Shown here piece by piece: positions 15,234 through 24,500 of a stretch of DNA of 64,000 bases. This DNA comes from Alectryocaccobium sp964389285 (GTDB taxonomy: Bacteria; Bacillota; Clostridia; Lachnospirales; Lachnospiraceae), in the NCBI GenBank assembly GCA_964389285.1, contig CAYMCZ010000001.1, forward strand, positions 124,001 through 188,000. Reading direction: 5' to 3'. The notes beneath the pieces were generated by a model that was not told where the DNA came from, searched no databases, and was given only the letters and a program-made list of their open reading frames with translations. The position numbers and the translations under genes were made by a program. How positions within the stretch are numbered: position 1 is the stretch's first letter; each line of letters begins with the position of its first letter.

Positions 15234-15884
15234 ATGAGATTTCCTAATGCGTATAACGGTATCAAAAAAGTGTTTCTGGCACAGATACTGATGGTAATCA
15301 GTATTGCGGCAATAATAATAGGCGCGGCAATAACTGTTGTAACCTTCTCCGATCTCTATTCGCTTTCTTCGGTCGAAGAACTTTACGGTTCAGTTGCTGT
15401 ACTTAGTATTGCCACGCTGGGCGGTGTGGTAATTTCAATAATCGCCTTTATTATTAATGCCATCGGTCTTCACGCCGCAGGAAAGGATGAAGGCTGCTTC
15501 CGCATAGCTTTCTGGATGACGATTATCGCGCTGGCTCTTTCCGTAGTTTCGAGCCTTTTACAGACTGCCAACCCTTCTCTTTCAGGCTGGTTCCAGTTTG
15601 TCGGCAATATACTCGAAATAGCCGTTATCGAATATGCCGTAATGGGTATTATTTCACTTGCGGAACAGCTTTCAGACAATAAAGTCGCATCCATGGGACG
15701 GAAACTTCGGATACTTATCACCGTTTTATGGATAGTCATTCTGGCACTTGCGATCTTCAGAATCTTTACGAATGTTGAACTTGTAGCCGTAATTGCTCTT
15801 GCAGGAGCTTTGCTCGAACTGGTTGTATATATTATATATATTATACTCGTCGGCAGAGCAAAAGGCATGCTTGCAAAATCATGA
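15234..15884 (+). CDS. hypothetical polytopic membrane protein
   Basis: I do not recognise this 216-residue protein. It begins MRFPNAYNGIKKVFLAQIL and shows about six hydrophobic segments: near residues 15-37, 52-75, 88-110, 120-140, 158-178 and 182-206. No catalytic or binding motif is evident, the loops are short, and there are few charged residues within membrane segments. AAAGGAGGAG lies upstream of the ATG and a near-consensus promoter precedes it, so it is probably well expressed. It forms a single-gene unit that ends in a hairpin shared with the convergent rny gene. The small, uniform helices suggest an integral membrane protein of envelope or stress function, but nothing in the sequence decides this. 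Confidence 0.75.
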   Translation: MRFPNAYNGIKKVFLAQILMVISIAAIIIGAAITVVTFSDLYSLSSVEELYGSVAVLSIATLGGVVISIIAFIINAIGLHAAGKDEGCFRIAFWMTIIALALSVVSSLLQTANPSLSGWFQFVGNILEIAVIEYAVMGIISLAEQLSDNKVASMGRKLRILITVLWIVILALAIFRIFTNVELVAVIALAGALLELVVYIIYIILVGRAKGMLAKS

Positions 15885-15912
15885 TACCGGCGCCAAAAGG
15901 CGCATACCAAAA

Positions 15913-15944
15913 AAGCGGACATGACTTAACGTCATGATCCGCTT
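15913..15944. terminator. bidirectional terminator between 15234 gene and rny
   Basis: AAGCGGA-CATGAC (15913-15925) pairs with GTCATGATCCGCTT (15931-15944) with one bulge and a 5-nt loop. A-rich sequence on the left and T-rich sequence on the right allow function for both convergent genes. Confidence 0.8.
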
Positions 15945-15956
15945 ATTTTCGTTTTA

Positions 15957-17519
15957 TCACTTGGCGTAATCAGTAACCCGGCTTTCGCGGATCACATTGA
16001 TCTTAATATGACCCGGATATTCCATCTCGTCTTCTATACGTTTGGCTATATCACGCGCCATAAGCACCATGTCCGCATCGGTAACCTGATCCGGAACTAC
16101 CATGATGCGTACTTCACGTCCTGCCTGAACCGCAAAAGATTTTTCAACGCCTTTGAATGAATTTGTGATTTCTTCAAGCTGCGTAAGTCTGTTTGTGTAA
16201 GTTTCGAGAGTCTCTCGTCTCGCGCCGGGGCGTGCTGCCGATATGGCGTCCGCGACCTGCACGACACATGCTATCAGAGACTGCGGTTCCGTATCGCCGT
16301 GATGGGATTCCACCGCATTTATGATAAGCGGCGACTCTTTGTACTTGCGGCAAAGGTCGGCGCCGATCTGGATATGCGATCCTTCCGTCTCGTGGTCTAT
16401 GGATTTGCCGATGTCATGGAGCAGTCCGGCTCTTTTTGCCAGACGCACGTCAAGCCCGATTTCACCTGCCAGAAGTCCCGAAAGCTGCGCGACCTCTATG
16501 GAATGTTTAAGGGCGTTCTGTCCGTAACTGAAACGGAATCTCATGCGTCCCAGAAGCCTGATAAGCTCCGGATGGATGCCGTGAACACCGACCTCGAGAG
16601 CCGCTGCCTCGCCTTCCTCGCGGATCAGATTATCGACTTCTTTCTGAGCTTTTTCGACCGTCTCTTCTATACGGGCGGGATGGATCCTTCCGTCCACGAT
16701 AAGCCTTTCAAGGGCTATCCTCGCAACCTCTCTCCTTACCGGATCAAAGGATGAGAGCACCACCGCCTCCGGGGTGTCGTCCACTATGAGATCCACGCCG
16801 GTAAGCGTCTCAAGGGCACGGATGTTCCGTCCTTCCCTTCCTATAATGCGGCCTTTCATCTCGTCTCCGGGAAGCTGCACCACTGAAATAGTGGCCTCCG
16901 CCACGTGATCCACGGCGCATTTCTGAATAGCCGTCAGCACATAGTCTTTGGCTTTTTTGGCCGCGTTTTCTTTGGCCTGATTTTCAAGCTCTTTATAGAG
17001 CTTGGCCGTGTCAAGTCTTACTTCATCTTCAACAGATCTGAAAAGATATTCTTTTGCCTGTTCGGAGGTCATGCCGGAAATGTCTTCCAGCCTTCTGACT
17101 TCCTGTTCATGCATCTCGTCAACTTTCTTTTCTTTCTTTTTGATCTCATTTTCCCGTGAATTCAGATCATTTTCGCGTCGTTCCAGGTTGTCTGCTTTTT
17201 TGTCAATCGATTCTTCTTTTGACAAAACTCGTTTTTCATACTTCTGAAGTTCGTTTCTTCTGTCACGGAGCTCTTTTTCCATCTCGTTTTTATTGCGAAG
17301 ATTTTCTTCTTTGGCTTCGATGAGAGCTTCCCGTTTTTTTGCTTCTGCTGTTTTTAAAGCATCGTCGATTATTCCCCTCGCTTTTTCCTCAGCTATGCCA
17401 ACGGTTTCCGCGTCTTTCGCAATCTTTCTTGCCACTGCTCTTTTGCCGGCAAGCGGTACCGCGATAAGTATGGTGACAACTACTGCAACGGCTGCGACAA
17501 CCAGTGTTATCCAACTCAT
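15957..17519 (-). CDS. rny: ribonuclease Y
   Basis: This membrane-anchored endoribonuclease of 520 residues starts bulk mRNA decay and processing in many Firmicutes. The N-terminal membrane helix is ITLVVAAVAVVVTILIAVPL. A long charged coiled coil (about 30-200) contains the repeated Glu/Lys/Arg segments KREALIEAKEENL and RRNELQKYEKRV. The KH RNA-binding domain holds GRIIGREGRNIRALE. The HD phosphohydrolase domain contains LLHDIGKSIDHE, with the metal-binding His-Asp pair, and SHHGDTEPQS. Length and domain order are exactly those of the family. A strong promoter lies upstream. The ribosome site GAGGAGG sits within a small self-complementary AGGAGGTACTCCT that could modestly limit initiation. 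Confidence 0.98.
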   Translation of the reverse strand: MSWITLVVAAVAVVVTILIAVPLAGKRAVARKIAKDAETVGIAEEKARGIIDDALKTAEAKKREALIEAKEENLRNKNEMEKELRDRRNELQKYEKRVLSKEESIDKKADNLERRENDLNSRENEIKKKEKKVDEMHEQEVRRLEDISGMTSEQAKEYLFRSVEDEVRLDTAKLYKELENQAKENAAKKAKDYVLTAIQKCAVDHVAEATISVVQLPGDEMKGRIIGREGRNIRALETLTGVDLIVDDTPEAVVLSSFDPVRREVARIALERLIVDGRIHPARIEETVEKAQKEVDNLIREEGEAAALEVGVHGIHPELIRLLGRMRFRFSYGQNALKHSIEVAQLSGLLAGEIGLDVRLAKRAGLLHDIGKSIDHETEGSHIQIGADLCRKYKESPLIINAVESHHGDTEPQSLIACVVQVADAISAARPGARRETLETYTNRLTQLEEITNSFKGVEKSFAVQAGREVRIMVVPDQVTDADMVLMARDIAKRIEDEMEYPGHIKINVIRESRVTDYAK

Positions 17520-17575
17520 TACAGGAGTACCTCCTCTTTTTTATTTAATTGTCATAGTACATACGTAACGAACAA

Positions 17576-17604
17576 ATATTATACTTTTTTGTCAGGTTTG
17601 TCAA
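17576..17604 (-). promoter_or_regulatory. promoter of rny
   Basis: On the minus strand, -35 TTGACA (17599-17604) and -10 TAATAT (17576-17581) have a 17-bp spacer, with a leader of roughly 50 nt before the ATG. Confidence 0.8.
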
Positions 17605-17641
17605 TAAAAATGTTATTTCTTCGTTACAATTTGCAGATGTC

Positions 17642-18589
17642 CTAAATCGAAAAATCGAATTCTTCTTCTCCGAATTTTTCATGCCCGAATCCGATCATGT
17701 ATTTCAGGAGACGCGAGGCGCCCGCGGCACTGAAAGCCTCTATGGCTTCATCCGTAGTTTCTTTATTATTAAATATTCCGGTTTCGGCCATCAGCATAAG
17801 AGTCTCAAGCGCGTCATGCTTTATCAGCTGTTCAAATACCATTTCAAAATGGCCGCGAATATGCGTGTAAAACCCGGCTTTCTGATCTTCGGTTAAATCC
17901 ACCGGAACATTTATCCGCTCACATATCATCCTGAGCCTGTCGGGGCTGAAATGATTTCTCATAAGAAAGCCGTCATACAAAGTGAAATCATATAAGCGGC
18001 TCTCTTTTCCAAAATAAAGCAGCAGTTCTTCGTTGTGAAAGGGCTGGTTCGGAAAAGAAATCGAATGTCCGGTGGCTTCAAATGTCACTCTTTTTAAAAA
18101 ACTGCCGAAAAAGGCCTTTTCGGCTATCTTTGTCACTTCTTTTCTGATCAGGGGGCTTTCGTTTTCGTCGAAATACAGCATCAGCTTCAGATTTTTGTCG
18201 GGAAGCCTTTCATATACGCAGCCGTTTTCGGTAAAATACACTTCGTTTCCGGAATCTATGCAGACTTCACGTATTCCTTTGTCGTCATCCGCCCAGCCTC
18301 CCGCATTTGAGAGCGCGCCATCTTCTATCAGCCTGACCCCGGCGGGTATAAATATCTTTGAAAGAACGGGATTTGCGGAAAAAGCGCCGGCGGCTATTAC
18401 TTCGGTGCCGCCGGCTATCTCGTACGATATTCTCTCGTCGTCGGGATTTACCGCCGCCAGAGTCAGCGCTCCCGACGGGTCATATACATATATCCCGAAG
18501 TCATCCGCAGCTTCGGCAGGGGTAAATCCTTCGGGGAGTATATATCTTTCGCTTTCGTTAAATGTGCAGAAGTGAATTTCTTTCTTCAT
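17642..18589 (-). CDS. repeat-containing hypothetical protein (third gene of MoxR/VWA module)
   Basis: This 315-residue cytoplasmic protein has unknown function. The N-terminal 200 residues contain BspA-like leucine-rich strands (TEVIAAGAFSANPVLSKIFIPAGVRLIEDGAL, shown in part, and KEVTKIAEKAFFGSFLKRVTF), the I(xx)(G/A)AF pattern of LRR_5-type repeats. The last 100 residues are helical and resemble ankyrin-type pairs (ALETLMLMAETGIFNNKET, ASRLLKYMIGFGHEKFG). The start at 18589 has GAGG nine bases upstream. An in-frame ATG at 18610 is less well placed. The gene begins inside the last 32 bases of the MoxR gene, so translation is coupled and the product probably works with the ATPase and VWA protein, perhaps as a target-recognition or scaffold subunit (inference). 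Confidence 0.7.
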   Translation of the reverse strand: MKKEIHFCTFNESERYILPEGFTPAEAADDFGIYVYDPSGALTLAAVNPDDERISYEIAGGTEVIAAGAFSANPVLSKIFIPAGVRLIEDGALSNAGGWADDDKGIREVCIDSGNEVYFTENGCVYERLPDKNLKLMLYFDENESPLIRKEVTKIAEKAFFGSFLKRVTFEATGHSISFPNQPFHNEELLLYFGKESRLYDFTLYDGFLMRNHFSPDRLRMICERINVPVDLTEDQKAGFYTHIRGHFEMVFEQLIKHDALETLMLMAETGIFNNKETTDEAIEAFSAAGASRLLKYMIGFGHEKFGEEEFDFSI

Positions 18590-19934
18590 TTTCCATTGCC
18601 TCGATCTCATGCATCAGCTCTTTGTTGCGTTCATAAAGCTGATAATGCTTATCATGCTTAAAATATTCCTCGCAGCCGTTTGCCGCGATAAACCTTGCGC
18701 TGCTGCGGTTCATGGTCATCTCCGTGACAAGTATAAGCATCTCGTTTCCTTCACCGAATACGCCGTCAACAAATCTGAATACATTGTTCAGGTTTTCTTT
18801 TACGGAAGCTTTTTGGGATTTCATTGCGGCAACGGACTGCTCAAAAGCCTTTTTATCAGTCTCAAACGCTTCTTTTTCCTGTTCGGAGGCGGATGCAAGT
18901 TCTGCTTTTCGCTGACGCAAAACCCCGACTTCTTTTTTCAGCGCGTCTTCTTTTTTCAGGACTTCCCTGATCCTTGATAGAACCGCCTCGCCGAGAAGTC
19001 CGAGTATGGTTATGCGCTCGTCAAAGGCCGCTTTTTTCGCCTTTTCGTTTATCTCTCCATCCTGTGTGCCGTCCAATATACGCTGTATCTGGTAATCGGT
19101 TTTGTTTCTTTTGTAAAGAGCATAATAAACCGAAAATTCTCCCGTGATCTGTCTGCTTCTGATGTATTGCGAAACAAGCGTCTCATCTACGGGGAATCCG
19201 CTTTCTTCAAAAAGATAAATGGCTTCCGAGAGATCTTCCCAGCCTCTGGCCGTCACGTAGCTTTTGCCGTCCACCGTGGTTTCTATTTCATAAAAATCCT
19301 GTTTCCTGATATCCAGATAAGTAAGAATGGCTTTATGCAGGCCTTTTTTGAGCGCATACTTTCTCCATGCTTCGTAGTCCGGCTCGATCTCCATGATCTT
19401 GAGCCTGTCCATCGTAACAACGTCAAATTCTTTTACCGAGCGGTTGTACTCCGGCGGGTTTCCGGCGGTAACTATGACCCAGCCTTCCGGCACGGCCTGG
19501 TTGCCGAAAGTTTTATACTGGAGAAACTGCAGCATGGCTGGTCCCAATGTCTCCGAAACGCAGTTTATCTCATCCAGAAACAAAATCCCCTCCGCTCTTC
19601 CGCTTTCTTCTATTTTGTCATAGACACTCGCGATTATCTCGCTCATCGTGTATCTTGAAATATCGTACTCTTTCCCGCCGTAATTTTTTTGAACTATAAA
19701 CGGCAGTCCGAGGGCACTCTGCCTTGTATGATGTGTCATGGAGTAGGAAACCAGGCTGATATCCAGCTCGCGGGCTATCTGCTCCATGATGGCAGTCTTG
19801 CCGATACCCGGTGCGCCGTATAAAAACGCCGGTCTCTGTTTCTGAACCGGGATCCTGTAACTCCCGTCTTCATTTTTCATAAGATATATCTGTACTGACC
19901 TTTTAATCTGCTCTTTCGCTTCTGCTATGTTCAT
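18558..19934 (-). CDS. MoxR-type AAA+ ATPase
   Basis: This 458-residue ATPase probably remodels or inserts cofactors into partner proteins together with the VWA protein encoded just upstream. Walker A is GAPGIGKT (40-47) and Walker B is ILFLDEINC (117-125). A sensor 1-type VIVTAGNPPEYN and the AAA lid with YVTARGWEDLSEAI follow. About residues 320-395 form a coiled coil (KKEVGVLRQRKAELASASEQ), and a short C-terminal extension ends NEERNSLLHI. MoxR-VWA pairs act as chaperones in many bacteria, but the client here is unknown. ATG 19934 has AGGAG six bases upstream. The gap to the VWA gene is 34 bp, and the downstream repeat-protein gene overlaps by 32 bp. Confidence 0.92.
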   Translation of the reverse strand: MNIAEAKEQIKRSVQIYLMKNEDGSYRIPVQKQRPAFLYGAPGIGKTAIMEQIARELDISLVSYSMTHHTRQSALGLPFIVQKNYGGKEYDISRYTMSEIIASVYDKIEESGRAEGILFLDEINCVSETLGPAMLQFLQYKTFGNQAVPEGWVIVTAGNPPEYNRSVKEFDVVTMDRLKIMEIEPDYEAWRKYALKKGLHKAILTYLDIRKQDFYEIETTVDGKSYVTARGWEDLSEAIYLFEESGFPVDETLVSQYIRSRQITGEFSVYYALYKRNKTDYQIQRILDGTQDGEINEKAKKAAFDERITILGLLGEAVLSRIREVLKKEDALKKEVGVLRQRKAELASASEQEKEAFETDKKAFEQSVAAMKSQKASVKENLNNVFRFVDGVFGEGNEMLILVTEMTMNRSSARFIAANGCEEYFKHDKHYQLYERNKELMHEIEAMENEERNSLLHI

Positions 19935-19968
19935 TTTATACTCCTGATTTTACTGATTTGCCCTGTCC

Positions 19969-21327
19969 TTAGCTCAGATCGTCCGGCTCCATCACCAGAG
20001 AGATCGCCCATGCCGGAACCTTCGGCTTTTCATTCGCATCTTCTATTATTACAAATGCCGTCCTGTATTCCGGCGCGGCTTTGGGATATATCCCCAGCCC
20101 GTCGGTAAGATATATAAGCCCTCTGAAATCCGAAAATTCTTTTTCCCTGAGAAGCTTATTTACTCTTTCAAAGACCGGCCTGAAATCCGTCCCGCCGAAA
20201 CCTTTTACTTCGACTTCCCGTATATAACGTTCAAAATCTTCCCGGCCGGTAATCTTTACTTCGTTTTTTATCTCGCTGTCACACTGTATAATATGCAGGT
20301 TCATGTGCTCAAAAAAACTGCCGCTTTCACTGACCATGGTATATGTCTTGTTCAGAAAACTTTTTACGATATGCCCCTGACATGAACCCGATGTGTCTAT
20401 GGCTATCACCAGATCGCGTATCCTGCTGTCTTCTTTGTATTCCAGCGGCTCAATAAGCGGAAGGTTTTTATAAAGCTTCATGCCGTAGGTGTAATAAATA
20501 TAGTCAAATTCATCCTGATTTATCTTCATTTCTTCATGATTTGAAATAAAGTTTTTCAGAAATTTCCCGTAATCGTATTTTTCTTTGTAAACGGCTTTTA
20601 TGTTGTCAATGGCGCTTCCCGGAAGCATTTCCCTGTATCTTGCGGAAGACTCCGCATTCAGCTGTATCGTCTTTCCGATCTCTTTCCATGAGTCGAGAAC
20701 ATTTCCGCCGCTGTTGCCGAGATCCGCACGGTCACTGTAAAGCTGCTCTCCCAGAAAATGAAAAATGCTTACCCACATTCCATGGTCGTCTTCGGTAAAA
20801 CAACCCGCATACACTTTGTCCTTTTTCCATTCGGCGGGATTTCGCCTGTAATAATTATATATGTTTTCAGCCGTCAGTCTTTTTATTTTCGTGCCCAGAT
20901 TCGCGAGTATTCTCCTGCGCTCCGTATCTTTGGGCAGATCCATGTTTTTCCAGTTCAGCATGAGCATGGTGTTTTCAACCGCGGCGTCCGCCGCGAAATC
21001 CCATATTTCAAAATCCATCTTGTCATACTGGAACGGGTGAAAAAACATGCAGTGAAATATCATATGCATGTACATGCGCGGCAGCTTCGCGGGCAGGGCC
21101 TTGAAATACGATATCAGCTTTTCGGCCCCGGCGTAAATGACACGGCCGTCGGTGCCCATGTCTTCGATCTGTATGTCGCTGCCTGGATCATCTTCGATAA
21201 ATTCCGCCGGCATGGCGACTATGGCCCTGTTCAGAAAAGGCATGTATGATATTATCGTATCCTGCGTGTGGCGGATTATTTTAAGCGCCATCTTTTCTTT
21301 TTGTTTTATGGTTATATCAAGCGGCAA
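19969..21327 (-). CDS. VWA-like protein (DUF2201 type), partner of MoxR ATPase
   Basis: This 452-residue protein opens the MoxR/VWA/repeat module. The N-terminal two thirds are helical and resemble the metallopeptidase-like DUF2201 region; MIFHCMFFHPFQYD lies where such proteins carry HExxH, and the exact motif is absent. The C-terminal VWA domain starts RDLVIAIDTSGSCQGH, which supplies the DxSxS metal-ion-dependent adhesion site. GFGGTDFRPVF gives the later MIDAS Thr/Asp and LIYLTDGLGIYP the final strand. In such systems the VWA protein bridges the AAA+ ring to its client. The start codon is TTG at 21327 with GGGAG eight bases upstream. The next Met, at residue 13, is a less likely start. 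Confidence 0.9.
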   Translation of the reverse strand: MPLDITIKQKEKMALKIIRHTQDTIISYMPFLNRAIVAMPAEFIEDDPGSDIQIEDMGTDGRVIYAGAEKLISYFKALPAKLPRMYMHMIFHCMFFHPFQYDKMDFEIWDFAADAAVENTMLMLNWKNMDLPKDTERRRILANLGTKIKRLTAENIYNYYRRNPAEWKKDKVYAGCFTEDDHGMWVSIFHFLGEQLYSDRADLGNSGGNVLDSWKEIGKTIQLNAESSARYREMLPGSAIDNIKAVYKEKYDYGKFLKNFISNHEEMKINQDEFDYIYYTYGMKLYKNLPLIEPLEYKEDSRIRDLVIAIDTSGSCQGHIVKSFLNKTYTMVSESGSFFEHMNLHIIQCDSEIKNEVKITGREDFERYIREVEVKGFGGTDFRPVFERVNKLLREKEFSDFRGLIYLTDGLGIYPKAAPEYRTAFVIIEDANEKPKVPAWAISLVMEPDDLS

Positions 21328-21506
21328 TACGCATTCTCCCGTATAATCTTTATTATTTCCAATAAGCTAACATTATTGTATCAACCGTGTCAAGTTACGA
21401 AAAAATCTTTTAATTTTAAAAAAAATGTTATAATAATCAGTATAGAAACAATAGTATTTCCTCCGTACGAAAACACCGTGCGATAAAGACCGAGAGAGGT
21501 GAGAAT

Positions 21507-24500
21507 ATGACACGGATTTTTAAAAAAAGCACAGCTGTCGTTACCGCACTTATTCTGATGATTCTTTTGCTGTTTTCAGTAAGCGTGCCGGCCAAGGCGG
21601 CTTCCGGTACGCTGGAGGTTGCCTTAAACAGTTCAAGCATGGCTTCCGGCACATATTTCACCGACAAGCATAATATAAACGTCGCCTACAGCTCAGCCGA
21701 AAACGCCGTCGGGCTTTCTTCGAACGGCAGTGACGATCCGTATGTAACCTTTAAGATATCCAAGGCGGCGTCCGTATCGGCAAACACATATAAATATGTC
21801 GTTGTCAAATATAAAATTCCTTCGTCGGTACCCTCGTACGCCGGAGAGACCCAGTTTTTCTGGAGCGTGGGAGGCCAGGGCGTTTCCGAGGCAAACAGCA
21901 CGCGCTTTTACGCGACCCGTTCGGGCAAATATGAATATCAGATTATCGATCTTTCGCAGGCCGGATACTGGAACGGAAATCTCTCCCAGATCAGGATAGA
22001 TCCTTTTGCGGCCGGCACGCCCGCCGGCTCGACGTTTTATCTGGCATCCTTATATTTTTGCATAACCAAAAGCGACGCCCAACAGATAACCCAGGGCGGA
22101 GGCAGCTCCGTACATGAAACGACATCCTCCGGACTCGGATATACCGCTTCCGGTTACAGCAATTATGCCGCAGGCTCTTATTTTAAATTCAAATCGGACC
22201 TCTCTCTAAAACTTGACGATTCGGCCGCGTCCGGAAGCTTTAACCGTATGCGCTTTTTCTATACTTCAAATCAGCCGCTTAAAATGACGGCCGTATATAC
22301 CCAGGGAAGCCAGACGATATCCGATCTGTTTTATCTGAACGCGGGAACCAACACGGAGTTCTCCTGTGTAAACAAATCATATTTAAACGGCACGAAAGTA
22401 TCTAAACTGTCACAGCTCTATTTTGAGCCCTGCAACGGCAGCGAGACGACATTCTATCTGTCAAATATCAAAACCGAAAACATCTCCGTTTACGGCAACA
22501 GCTACTCATTCAGCAACGGAAAATTTTCAGTAACCGTTCAGCTGAACAGGGGCGGCGGCATAAGTGCCATAACGGATTCATCCTGTCCGGTATCGGGCAT
22601 TTCCAACCTTATAAACAGCCATGATACGGGACGCATGGTGCAGCAGTCCTATTACGGTACCGCGAGCAGCAGCCAGTATTCCGGCGGAACATACAACGGA
22701 CAGGCATGGAACTATAACCCCGTGCAGGGCGGAGATCAATACAACAACTCCAGCCGCCTGATCGATATTTCCGTTTCGCAGAATTCCGTCTATATCAAGG
22801 CGCAGCCGCAGGACTGGGCTTTAAATAATCATATCACACCCAGCTATATGGAAAATACATATACGATAAAGAGCGACCATATTCAGGTTGACAACACCTT
22901 TACCGACTACGCCGGTTATTCAAACCCCGTATGCGATCAGGAGCTTCCGGCGTTCTATACCATCAGTTATCTTGATAAATTCGTTTTCTACAACGGCTCA
23001 AAACCCTGGACGGGCGCCGCGCTGACCGAAAAGCCGTCCCTTAATTTCTGGGGCGATCCGCAGTATGCGGCCGACTGCCGCTTCAGCATGAACAGCGGCA
23101 ATTCCGAGACGTGGTGCGCATGGGTGTCTTCGGCGAGCAACTACGGAATTGGCGTATTTACCCCGGATGTTACCCAGCTTTTAGCGGGCCGTTACAAATA
23201 CAACGGCACAAAAACCGCATCAGCGGACGCGACCAATTACGTGGCGCCTCTGAAACGCTTTAATATAGTATCCTATCAGCCCCGCAGCTACAGTTATTAT
23301 ATCGCGACAGGCTCCACGGAGCAAATACGGAATATATTCTACAGCTGCCGGAACGTTCCGGCTCCCGCGGTTTATACCGTGAAATTCCAGTCAAACGGCG
23401 GTTCCGCGGTGGCATCCCAGAACGTGACAAGCGGAAATAAGGTTAGTCGTCCGGCCGATCCGACCAAAAAATGCTGCGCATTCGGCGGATGGTACACCGA
23501 CAGTGCCTGCACGAAAGCATATGATTTTAATACGGCGGTATCCGGAAACTTTACGCTTTACGCCAAATGGACGGACAAACATACCCTGAGCTTCGTCAAA
23601 GCCGTATCGCCTTCCTGTACAAAGAGCGGCAACAGCGCATATTATACCTGCAGCGTGTGCGGCAAATGGTTCAGCGATTCGGCAGGAAAGAACGAAATAA
23701 CAAATCACAACAGCGTTGTCATTGCCGCGACGGGACATAAACCCGGAGCAGCGCAGCATGAAAATGAAGTCCCTGCAACCTGCAGTGAAAACGGAAGCTA
23801 TGATGAAGTTGTGCGTTGTACGGTTTGCAATGAAATCATCTCCTCTGACAGGATAGTCACACCCGTCACGGCCCACAAATGGGATGAGCCCGTCTGGGAA
23901 TGGGCAGATGATTACGGCACTGCCGCCGCAACTTTTATCTGCGGGTACAACCCGGCGCATACCTCAACCGTCGAAGCGGTTGTTGAAAGCGAAATCAGCT
24001 CCTCCACCTGCGAAGGAAACGGCTCAACCACATACACCGCGAGCGTAATCTTTGAGGGTGTCGGATACTCAGATACTCTGACCATACCCGGAAACGGAGC
24101 GCTCGGACATGATTATGTGCTGACTTCATGGGAGTGGACGGATGATTACAGTGAGGCGACCGCGTTTTTCACATGTACCAGAGACGATTCCCACAAGATG
24201 CAGATTAAAGCGTACAGCATTACCGGAGCGGTGACTGAAGCTTCCTGTGAGGAGGACGGCTATACGCTCTACACTGCCGAGGCAAGGTTCGACGGACAGA
24301 TAATTACCGACTCCAAAGCCGTTCCGATACCTGCCGCCGGCCATACCCCGGGCGGGACGGAATATGAAAATGAAGTCGCGGCGACATGCAATGAAAACGG
24401 AAGCTGTGACGAAGTTGTCCGCTGCAGACTTTGCAATGAAATAATTTCATCCGACACGGTAATCATCCCCGCAACAGGACATAAATGGGCGCTTAGCGGC

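Noticed and set aside
17520..17540. Regulatory hairpin over the rny ribosome site (AGGAGGTACTCCT)
   Set aside because: Only five base pairs with a three-base loop. It is noted in the rny entry but is too weak to call a regulatory element.
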